DNA from: Solanum dulcamara
Taxonomy: Eukaryota > Streptophyta > Magnoliopsida > Solanales > Solanaceae
Length of the DNA: 64,000 bases
Assembly (NCBI RefSeq): GCF_947179165.1
Contig: NC_077248.1
Location: forward strand, 51,663,232-51,727,231
Reading direction: 5' to 3'
Below the pieces are notes generated by a model, which ran no database searches, was not told where the DNA came from, and saw nothing but the letters and a program-made list of their open reading frames with translations. Positions 48,591-59,800 of this stretch are shown one piece after another (positions within the stretch are counted from its first letter, which is position 1; every line of letters starts with the position of its first letter). Both the position numbers and the translations under genes were made by a program.

Positions 48591-49916
48591 TAGTTGCAGT
48601 AGTTACTTAATATTATTTTCCAGCCAAAGAGAATCTATTCTATTTCTTTTTCTACACACTACTTTTAAAGGGCAAAACTCTAGCTTCTCTCCAGTACTAG
48701 AACACGTGTTATTATCAATATAATAATTGTACGGCACTATATAATATTTGAATTTTAATTTGGTATATAATTACATGAACGTTTGAGACAATTTGGAGAA
48801 GGGCCAAACAATATGAAAAGAAACATTACTTAATTTGGTATATAATTACATCGTACGAACGTTATTATTATGACTAATAAGATGCAAACACTCGAGAAAT
48901 AAAGGTCTGTTAGCAGGGGTTTTTTAAATTAAGAAGGTTCGAAAAATAAAAAAATAATGCTTGAGATTTGAACTAAAAACCTTAAAACGAATTTTAAACA
49001 CCCTTAACCACTAATTCATGCCGAGGGGTTCAAGTAAACCCCCACAACCCTCTAGATCCGCCCCAAGCGACTTTCCCTTGCATATCAAGATTGACACGTA
49101 TTCAATTAGAAGATGCAATCTCACTCATTTCGACTTGCTTTATAAACATAGTTTAACAATGGAATGATATAAATAACAAAGTAAAGTTTATAAAAAAGCT
49201 GCAGGCTTATACCAAGTTGAGAGTCAATTGTCGCAAAACAATAATACATGTAACAATACTCTTTGTGATTTTATGTCTAATGCGTCTCATTGTAACACCT
49301 TCATTTATCATAATCTCACACCTATTTACTTGTGTATTTGAAGTTGTAGGTCGACACAGAACATGTCCAGATCATCTCAAACAATATATCTTCACACATT
49401 TTATATTCAATGCATACTATTTGCACTTTCTGGTACATCTCTTAATTAAACACGTAAAGAATTATGGACACATCTCTTAATTTGTGATAGTAACAAACAG
49501 TATTTGGTCGCTCGAATTGTGCAGGCAGGGACAAAAGAATAGGAAGTTGCAGGGATGTTTCCCAAAACACAAATTGGCATTTGTCATTTGTGTGTCAACA
49601 TCTTGTGCACACTAATAATTTCTCACAGCAGAAAACGCCACACAGTCCGTGCAACAAAATGACACATTTGAAATAGAAAGTTTGGCATGCACTGTGCCCT
49701 CAAATTGCCACGGAACAGATCACACGGTTCTTGGCTCTCTTCTGTTAGAGTTATTATACAAGATTGTAAATATTTGCTTAAAGTTAACAAGATCACTGTC
49801 AATCATATCTTGAGGAAGGAAATTTAATGTGGAAACTTTCTTGCAAACACAAAGAGAATTTGCTAATCTGAAAATATGCAGAAATAGAATTTCTTCTCCT
49901 AACAAATTTAACTAAT
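48591..49916. other. intergenic stretch, no gene recognised
   Basis: AT-rich. Two near-identical copies of TTTGGTATATAATTACATSRWAC occur at about 48760 and 48836. 48890-49075 looks like an eroded repeat (AAGTAAACCCCCACAACCC, GATCCGCCCC). No supported ORF. Confidence 0.45.
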
Positions 49917-50341
49917 ACAGTCAAACCTCTTTACAACAAAATTAATTATTTTAAGATTATTTGATTGCTATGTTGACTGGTTGTTATACACCTATAACGG
50001 CATTTGACTTTTAAATAACATTTGATTGTTAGGCAAACATAAAATCTAATTTTTCATTCTTTAATGTTATAAAAAATTATTTATTGTTGCTATGAACGTA
50101 GGAACTTTAATATCAAATCCTAAGCTTAAATATACTTTCGATAAAGAAGGAAAATCTTTAATGAGGAAAACATATATTTATATAATATTCCATCACAAAT
50201 AGAGTATTAAAATATCAAAATATTTTATCAAAATCTTAGGTAGACTTATATATATATATATATGTATGTATAACATCAAAAATTGATCGTGGTAGTGAGA
50301 TTTATAACTAAGGATGTTGTTATAGAACGATCTGAATGTAT
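49917..50341. mobile_element. probable MITE with degenerate inverted ends
   Basis: The left end TACAGTCAAACCTCTTTACAACA and the right end TGTTGTTATAGAACGATCTGAATGTA are imperfect inverses. The interior repeats GTTATACACCTATAACGGCATTTG-like motifs. TA on each side may be the target duplication. Non-coding. The superfamily is uncertain. Confidence 0.5.
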
Positions 50342-50390
50342 AGCTTATGAACAATTTTAAGCAGCTTATTTATGTTCAAAAAATGTATGT

Positions 50391-51040
50391 TGCGAAGATA
50401 TGGATGTGGACACACTAGGAGAGATAAAATTAGGAATGAGGTTATTCGAGAGAAGGTGGGAATGACCTCTGTGGCAGACAAGATGAGAGAAGCGAGGCTA
50501 AGATAGTTTGGGTATGTGAAGAGGAGGGGTGTCGACGCCCCAGTTAGGAGGTGCGAGTGGTTGGATTTAGGGGTTATACAGAGGAGTAGGGGTAGAGCAA
50601 AAAAATTTTAGGAAGAGATGATTAGACAAGATATGGCGTTACTCCATATTACTGAAGACATACCTTAGATAGAAAGGAGTGGAGGTCACGGATTAAGGTA
50701 GAAGGCTAGTAGAGATAGAATGGTGTATTGTCGTGTGTGTCAGTTTAAGGTGGTCGTAGGTCTATGCGTGCATTTATAGTTATGTTGTTATTGCCTTTAA
50801 TTATCACATTACTTTGTTGTTGTTATTGCTTGTCTTGTAAAAATTTACATCGCTTTTTGTTTTGTCATTATGCCTATATATATTATTTTTCTCTATTACT
50901 TGCAATTGTGACTTTTGAGCTAAGGACCTTTCGAAAACAATTTTTCTACCTATATGAGGTAGTGGTAAGATTTGCATACATCCTACCCTTCCCAAAACTC
51001 ACTTGTGAAATTTCACTGGATATGTCGTCGTTATTTATGT
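50391..51040 (+). mobile_element. 5'-truncated RTE-type LINE, 3' end
   Basis: The plus strand reads, with several stops, GYGCGHTRRDKIRNEV-like sequence, then [38 protein letters not shown] and EEMIRQDMALLHITEDI. This is the C-terminal end of plant RTE-type LINE proteins, here up to about 50700. The 3' part to about 51040 matches the LINE tail I know from solanaceous copies (CTACCCTTCCCAAAACTCACTTGTG, TTTCACTGGATATGTCGTCG). Endonuclease and RT are missing, as is common for 5'-truncated LINEs. Confidence 0.85.
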
Positions 51041-51162
51041 TTTGCCTACTTTTTCCCCCTATGCCTAGCCATACTCCACACAAATTAATCAGATCTTTCT
51101 GATGGAATCTCTGTTACTTCCAACAATTGATCTAGTTCAATTTTTAAAGCTAACGTGAGAAC

Positions 51163-51270
51163 TAAAACTCAATTCCTGATACAATTTTGATAATGCAATC
51201 CAGGTTTATTTTATCTAAAACTCAATTCCTGATACAATTTTGATAATGAAATCCAGGTTTATTTTATCTT
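51163..51270. repeat. 53-bp tandem duplication
   Basis: Two copies of AACTCAATTCCTGATACAATTTTGATAATG... in direct repeat with a period of 53 bp, almost identical. Non-coding, downstream of SEC24. Confidence 0.8.
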
Positions 51271-51649
51271 GAACCACAGGATCTCGTTCTGGTATTAAGA
51301 ATTTGAATCAGCTCCCTGTCTATAGCAACTTTTCTTTCTTGTTGATATAATCAGCTCCTTATCTGTAGATTGAAACGACGCTAAAACACAAAGCTCGGGC
51401 AGAGGCACTATACATATTCACTCCATCTAAGTAAATCGAAATGATGCTAAAACACAAAGTTCAGTTGATATTCCGAGATCAAGAGAAGAAACACTGCTTG
51501 AGACACAGACAAAAAAGAAACACATTTTTAACACCATAGCCAATATAGTCAACAAAACTAATTCCACTTTAACACTACATTTTCACGTCAAGAAAAATAA
51601 TCAGAATAGAAAACACTATCACTGTGAAAATACATAAAAAAGAACTGCT

Positions 51650-51831
51650 TTTTGTTCGTTCATTTTGAGTATGCGCTGCACCTCCGTAAACTAAGAGAGC
51701 TCTGAAGCCATCGATGGGACCACACCTGGAAAGCTGATCTGCAGCTCCTCATACGGAAACCTGTACACCCCCCACCCCCACCCCCCTTCCCTCTCTATAA
51801 TCAAAATTCATGAACAAAACTGGATATTTTC
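51650..51831 (-). other. SEC24 3' UTR region
   Basis: Directly follows the stop codon on the minus strand. A short open stretch (51690-51763) is present but does not resemble the Sec24 C-terminus. I see no clear polyadenylation signal that decides the end. Confidence 0.45.
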
Positions 51832-54800
51832 TCAAGCCATTTTATTTTGAATATGTCGATGGATATGTACTAGAAACTCAACATATGAAAGTCCATTTTG
51901 TGTCTTGTCTTCTACCATGTGCGAGAGAAATAACATGCCTGACAAAGAGATACAAAGTTAACAATGTGCTAGGGCCAAGAGCAAGAATTAATACCATATA
52001 ATTGAGCTTTTTCTCTTCCAAACCAATCTTACATGAGCATGCTTCTTGCATGTAGAAAATCTTTTATATAATCATTTGTTTACCTCAATGTTAATTAAAG
52101 CTATATAACCATAAAACAAGGTAGAAGTAGTCCTTCGATACGACAGTTCTACACCTCAGAAAAACCTCAGGATACCTTGTGATAAACTGTTGTAAAACTA
52201 AAGTACTGCCTCAAGAATCTGGAATGACTAAAGGTGAGCTAATAAACAAAGCAGGGATGATTGGTAATTGCAAGCTATCATATGAAATGTTCACACTAAG
52301 CAGCTAAGAGCAGGGAGAATGTTAAATTGATTTAAAATGACTAATAATCTATGTATGTTAAGATTTGGGGATAGAAGTGCAAAAATATGGTACTGGATAC
52401 GAACCTGATGAATCACCTTTTTTGCATAATTTTAAGCTGCCAAGATCAAATTGATAATATATCAGAAATAAGACAGTATGTGTTATAGATATGCCAATCA
52501 CATTGTTTTGATTTATAAGTAATGAAATGTAATTGATGAACCATCTCATAAAAGGTAGGAGCAAATACACAGAAAAAGAAGAACCATACCGGAGATAGTT
52601 ACACCTTTGGCGTCTAATATCATTAATGATGTCATTGAGCTTCTTAGAGAGTGGATTGTCATCATACTGCTGCAGAACAAACTGAGAGAAAGGGAAAATT
52701 CAGAATCTATGCGAGAGGAGGTAAATTACAATAAGTAATTGCTTTGCTTCACCAATGGAAAAAAAAGAACATTTGATTGCTTTATCAATCAAGAACCTAA
52801 TGAACCCAAGAGCCTAATTAGTTGAGGAATAAGGTATTAAGAAAAAAACAGGTTTACTTTAAGATATGACTTGTTTGAAATAAATTGCACAAACCATCAA
52901 ATAGGATAGGTGGTTTGAATGCAAGCCTCATACTTTGGCTTGCCACAAAAGTACCTGACTGACACATCTGACCACCATGGATTTATACAGTTTAACCAAA
53001 ACCATTCAAGAATAATTGCTACAAATTAAATGCACTTTTTCAGCCACATGTATCAAATGAGGATCCTAAGAAGAAGGGTGCTGAGAATGCGTTTCCCCCC
53101 TTTACCTACTCAGACATTTGGAATAATATCACCAACCAATAGCAGAAGACATGTCAAATTACCTGAGCAGGAATTTCTTCAACAGATGAAATGCCTAGCA
53201 GTTGATGGATAACATTAGGATCTGCAGAGTTCCCAACATATATCAAACAGTCCTCGCCGTTCTCGAGAAGATAGATACCATTGTCAGTAATGTGTTCACT
53301 GGAAAGCGGAATAGAAGGGGGAATAAGAGAATCGTCATTCTCCTACAAGTTCAAATACAGAATGAAATGTAAGAAATGTAATCCAAAAATAATGTTTCAA
53401 AGGAATCAAGAAAATGAATAGAACTACTAACTTGACTTAGAAAGGCAAAAGAAAAAACGGAAACAAAATCCATAAATACAAGTACATACCTTAGTACCGA
53501 GTTCGTGAATTGCTATCAATCTAGGGTAGACCAGAGGGATTGCCAATGGAGTAGAGAGTGGGGAAACATAATTAATCCAGAAGGACCTACTATCAATCTG
53601 TCCATCTGCTCTAAGTCCAGTGCTTTTAACCAAAGCTGAAATATTAAGAAAACTCATAAGAAGAATATAGTTTTTACATAATTGTTTGCTCAAGAATTCA
53701 CACAGAAGTGCTTTTGTAGTGAAAAGAAAATTAGATCCTGTCATTCAATATGCATTATATGAAGGAAGCATTCGGAAGCTGAAATGCACATACTAGGAAG
53801 TAGGAATGGGTGATCACTCGTTTAGGTTTTCTTGGCACTAGTTTCCTTCATATCATTTACATCAACTCAACTCATATAATACACTGAATAACTCAACTTA
53901 TAAAAAAATAAACTGAATAAACAATCTTAGAATAGCAACAAAAGGAAACCAAGGTGGAGCATAGAGAGTGAAAGAGATATAGGCATTTTGATCATTATGT
54001 CAACTTAAATGAATAAAATGGAAAAGGAAGAGGAAATAATGCAAGAGAACTGTTTTAAAATTGCACTGCATGTATAAACCAACACTGTCAAATCATTTGG
54101 AAATGAAAGGCTTGTAAAAAGGCAAGATATACCCAGTGTGTAAAGAGGAAGAAGTTTAAGTGCCTCAGGGAGGATAAGTTGTCCTGAGGATGACACTGTG
54201 GCACAGAATTTACGGTAAGAGTGCAGAATGTTGATGCAAAGGTTTGTCACTTGTTCTCTTATCCGTGAGAGAGGAGCGGTTGGCACTTCATTGGCAGCTG
54301 CATGCAAGAAAATGACATAAGTACGACTACTCTTTTAAGATAATAAACAAGGAGAAACAGGGAACAATAGAATGAAATAGCAACAGTGCATGCAATAACA
54401 TTAAACAACACAAGCAAGAAGGCCACTTGGCAACTCGTCATAGTAATTATGTCGAACACAACAACACGATTAATAAGCTGTAAAGACCTATCTACTAATT
54501 ATTTGCTTCTGGCCAGGAGGATCTTTTTTTCTTTTAAAGGTGTGTGTATGATGGATTTAACATATAGAAAAACAAAAGTATTTGCCTCTGAAAGAGAGCA
54601 AGAGACAGAAAGAGAAGCAGGAAGGGCCTCAATGCAGGATCTTGTGCAGCTGATTCTTAGGAGATTTGGGGAGATAAATACAGCTTCATAGGTGAAGAAT
54701 ATGACCAAAAATTTAGTGCTGGCTAGATTCAATACACCAATTAAATGCTAAAAGAGGTGACAAGTTTACTGTGGTTGATAAGTCAGAAGAAATGGGAAAG

Positions 54801-56767
54801 ATAGCAAAGGAGAGTATTAATTGTGCATTTTCAAGGAAAAATATACGATTTATTAATTTTCTCTTATACATCCTACCGAATTGAAACCTGAAGGGGAGAA
54901 AATAAGGCAAATATCATTTAGCCATTAGGCCAAAAGATATAAAAGAGGTGACATCCTGAACAAACGCCAGCTCCCTACTTATTCTAACAGTGTCAATAAA
55001 CAAAATCTTTTTTAATAAGACACTTATTTTCTTTGTCCCTCACTTTGTTCAGGTCGTGGTTTTGCTTTTGTATAGCATCCAAAAATCACGGAATATCTAG
55101 ACACAAAAGTTACACCATCATCTAGCAAATATTCATTTCATATATGCAGAACAAGAGTTACGGGGATTATAAAGGAGCACCATTGCAGAAACAATTATAT
55201 TGAATGTTGTACCCATGGACATGTAGGAGGTGTAAACACACAAGCTTATATATAATTTGGCTATGCATATATGAGAAAGGAGCAAAGGCCAATGCAGCTT
55301 TTGGAAATAAATAAACAAATGCATACTTAAGGTGTCAAAGACCATCTCGGTATAAAGGGGAGAAAATGAGGCATAGATGCAGAAGCCCTTCCCTTCTGAG
55401 GCAGAAGCACGTTTAGATAAAATCTTGTCAAGAATTTTAGCTCTTCAAAAAATGGAGATTGATTGAGAAGAAAAAAGGGAGGTGCCCTTCTAACCATGAG
55501 GGGGCGGATGAGGAGGGTGAACTGTCAACCTTGTAATTAAGAATGTGACACGGTGTATTATTACATAGTATCTTCTACCTTGCTTTAAGATGCAAGAAAA
55601 CTGGGTGTCCAAGTCAGCTGATCGAAACAGATTACTCAACATAGTTGTGCAAGGCAGAGCCAAAGTCGACACTCGGATTCTTCTTTGGCCATCGCTGGTA
55701 GTGTAAAGAACGGCAGACTGGAAACACAGAAACAAGCTCTTGTAAATGGCCAGCATATTGCACCAGGGAAGAAAAAAGTAAAAAAGGAGGGGACAGCAGC
55801 AGGGAAATAGACATACAGAAACACGGCAAACGTGATTGACAAAAACTCATTGCTGAAGACTCAAAATAAATTTGTACCTGAAAAGAACATTCTGAACCAT
55901 CCTGCAATTTGTCATCATGTTTCAATGTCACCATAATTGTTTTGTCACAGTCAATCTGCACAAAGGAAAGCTCACTTAGAAATGAACACACCCTATTCAT
56001 AAGTCGGTCAAACTAGCACATTCAACAGGGAATCAACAGTGTAAAAACTTTTGAGTCGTAAATATTCACACAGAAAAAGGTGAATTAACAGTGTAAACAT
56101 GGTTACAGAAAAACCCATGCTAATATAGTTTCCATTCAAAACATGAACTAAATTCCTTACTGACACGTGTGGTTTTTAGATTAACGTAACCCCTTTTGGA
56201 AGCGAATTTCAACTCATAAGATTCTCCCAAAACATTTAACTTATAACATATGCACCTTTGGGTACTTTTGGACTTGTGAACTTTCACACTTACATTCATT
56301 TGGATATTTTGGCCATGGAAAATCTGAAAAGATGACTCAAAAGCTTCATCTTGATGTGAAAAAAGGCTGGATAAAAACATAGGTGATAAACAAGTGACGA
56401 ACCAACATGTCACAATATAATCTTTTTCTCGGTTGCATCATGTCCACCCCCAAAACTCACCAAAAGAACAGGACCAAACACTGGATGGTGGAGAAACCAA
56501 TACTGTTGGAAGCTCAGTTAGTAAATGAGGCAGGGAATCAATGGTAAAGTATCAAAAGTAGTCAACATAATATGGGTAGATTTGGAATTAGCCCAAGATA
56601 TGTGCTACAGATGCTTCGAACTTAATACAGATGTGCAGTTTCTGCATAATTCTCTCTGTGGCCGTGCGTGTGTGTGTGGTGGGGAGAGCATACAGTAATA
56701 CAGATGTGCAAAGTTTATTATCAAATTCCATTAAGTTGTGGTTTTACTTTATGCTTGGGAAATGCAT

Positions 56768-56831
<64 letters not shown>

Positions 56832-59800
56832 GGGGGGGAGGAGGGGGGAATAGAGGGGGGACGAACCGCAGGTAGATCAACATCTGTTGGAATTCTTTTA
56901 CAGTAATTTCCAGAGTACTCTTGAACTTGCAGGCCCTGCAAATCGAACACGGTCAGCATGAGTGCTCAGTTTCAACTTTCCATAAATTAGGTGTGGTACC
57001 TATAAGAAAAGCACAGGAAGACCCAAAAACTGGGGAGCATACCTGACTACATCTTACACGCATTACTGCCTCAAACCCTTGGTGCCTAGTGATATTCCAT
57101 CGAAGATCATTGTATAGCTTAGCAGTATCAGCAAGAGCAGAGAAAGGGAAATAGTAGTACACCTGACACAAGTGAAACATCTTTAAGGCTCTAGCCTAGA
57201 TGTAAAAATATCAAAAGGGAACATGAAGTGAAGAGGTTACCATATATAGTAAGTTGCCTAATAAGAGTGTTCATAAATTCCATGAACAGTAAGTGCATCA
57301 TAACCGATGCCCTACGGGACAAGACAAGCTAAAATAGTAGCAAGCGTCACAGTTACCTGCCCACCAGTCGTCCTAGGAATGACAGAGATGGAGGCAATGT
57401 CTGCATAGGATTGCGTTGTGAGAAACACGTCAACACAGACCTGAAGCAGTTGAGATCTAATTAATTGAAGTGAACGATTATAAATATAAGAAGACCAAAA
57501 GGGGTTCTTAACATCCTATTTTTGCTTTAATGAATCATACTTCCACAGGCTTTTCAGATAAATTCACCTGATAATCTGCAAACTCAATAGCCATTGTCTT
57601 CAGAGTTTTGTCAGCCGGCTGGAGCAACTTGTTGGCCTCCTGAAATTGGAAAACATACAATTCTTCCGAATAAGCAATGCCATGGTTTCTTTTTTTCGGC
57701 ATAAGCAATAATTTTTATTCATCGACACATTGGTGCTGGATATGCATTTTACAAAACTCAGACAGAATCCATTGTTGATTTGTCCAATGCTTACACGGAC
57801 TACACTAGAAGTATACCTCAATGTACCAGACTAACACCATTGGCATACAAACTTTCATCTGTTCTAAGCAAACTGATCACCAAGAAGAAAAATGACAATC
57901 ACAAGCTGGTGAAAGCTTAGCAGGAATACACCTAAACCCAAGATTTAAGAAGAAAATTGATAGCCACAAAAAGCACTCTCATTTACCACCAAAAAAAAAT
58001 GATTCCACCACTCTCTGATTTAAGATGGTGATTCAATCGTGGAATGAAGACCAAAAAATTTCAAGAAATGATGAGCAAACTGCCATCCATTTCTCCAATT
58101 GTCTCTTTCATAAGAAGTTGGCAATTAAGAGACAACAGCTCTCACACTTAATCATATATTAGAAGCTTCTATCTATTCAACAGTGAATATGGACAACTTT
58201 ACGGACAGAGCCCACATAATAAATGGAAAATGTTTTGTGACATCCAAAATATGAAATGATGGACAAAAACTAGGGGACACTGGGTACAAGCAATCTAAAC
58301 GTGAGACAGATATATTCTAAAGAACTAAAAATTGGTTCAATATAAAAACTGGTTCAATAATTTTACCTTTTCTGCAGCTGATACATTGGTTCTTCCTTCA
58401 GCCTCTCTAGCAGAAAGGGCTCCAATACCAGTAGATGGCAGGACTATAATACATAGCAAGTATAGCCAACACTTAGAATCGTATCACAATTTGTGTAGTC
58501 AAGGACTCAAGCCATTTACAGGAAATATATCACAGGACCTATGAACTTGTTGATGCACCAAGTGGAGAAGAAAAAAGGATTTCTAAGGCAATTTCCTAAA
58601 GCATGCTTTTAACAAAGTATTTGGTCCAGACTCCAGATATTTGATGGAAAGTTTCATAACAGGAATTTACTGAAAACATAATATAAACATAGCTATCCTA
58701 CAAATACTTCAACTTTTAAAGAACCAGACAGTGACATAGAAAGCAATCCTGTTATGTATCAACCTATTTAGGCAGATTGCATTGGAAACAGAAGTTAAGC
58801 ATAAATGAATAAAAGCAAAACAGTCGATCAGCAGTGCATTGTAAATGAGAAGTGAGGGATCAAGGATAAAAGATATTTTACTGCAAGCATGCAAACAAGA
58901 TACAGTTGATTTTAGACGCACAAGGTTGAACTTGTACATGATACTTAAAGTTCACTGCACTTAGCACCTTACCTGATTGAAACACAAGAAGTTTGCCTCC
59001 GATGCTTTTCATTGCCAAGAAAGCAGCCTGAAGTAACAAAACGCCAAGTAAGAATCAATCAATATGATAATCCATCATAGACTGTTGTAGTTAGGCTTGC
59101 AATCACTCATCTTAATAGAGGCGAGTTCCGGATTCAAATTCTACGGGTTCAATCCTTAATGTTCTTAGCATTGAGCTCATTAATATTTTTGAAGTTTCTT
59201 TTTTGATAAGAATGGTGCCTGTGCCAGCTTACACACACCTCGACTAATTCCACGGGATACCTGTCACTTCCCACCAGCAACAGCTAACATGTATCAGGTA
59301 ACTGTGTCCAACAAGGCTAGGACTAGTGTTTTTCTCTCTGCTGGGATTTGAACTTGAGAACTCATGGTTCTCAAGCCACTTCATTAACCACTAGGTCATT
59401 CCCTTGGGTGCATCAATATTTTTAAAGTTGTGGCTTTATATCTACCATTTACTGCAATTTCACTCAACTTTTACACATGAATTTATACTCTTGAGTCAAA
59501 AGTATAGGGTTTAGATGAATTTAGTACAGTAAGGTTGGATCCAAGAAGGGGAGCCTTGGAGTAACTGGTAAAGTTGTTGCCATGTGACCAGAAGGTCACG
59601 AGTTCAAGCCTTGGAAACAGCCTCTGGCAGAAATGCAAAGTAAGGCTGCGTACAATAGACCTTTGTGGTCAGGCCTTTCCCCGGACCCTGAGCATAGCGG
59701 GAGCTTTAGTGCACCGGGCTGCCCTTTTAAGGTTGGATCCACCCCTGCATCTGCTTGTAGAGACATAACACTAAATTTTTCCAATCTTTTTCTCAGAATG

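Noticed and set aside
49217..49480. 87-codon ORF in the intergenic stretch
   Set aside because: No recognisable domain, no supporting splice signals, AT-rich surroundings; likely chance.
51690..51763. A minus-strand open stretch (FPYEELQISFPGVV) after the SEC24 stop that looks protein-like
   Set aside because: The true last exon (51832-51938) fits phase and family sequence. This stretch has an acceptor-like AG before it but in the wrong phase to continue the previous exon, so it is treated as 3' UTR.
53030..53212. 60-codon plus-strand ORF overlapping SEC24
   Set aside because: Shadow of an intron and an antisense exon of SEC24.
59544..59630. tRNA gene suggested by box A and box B
   Set aside because: The sequence is the head of an Au-like SINE with target duplications; it does not fold as a complete tRNA with an anticodon arm.
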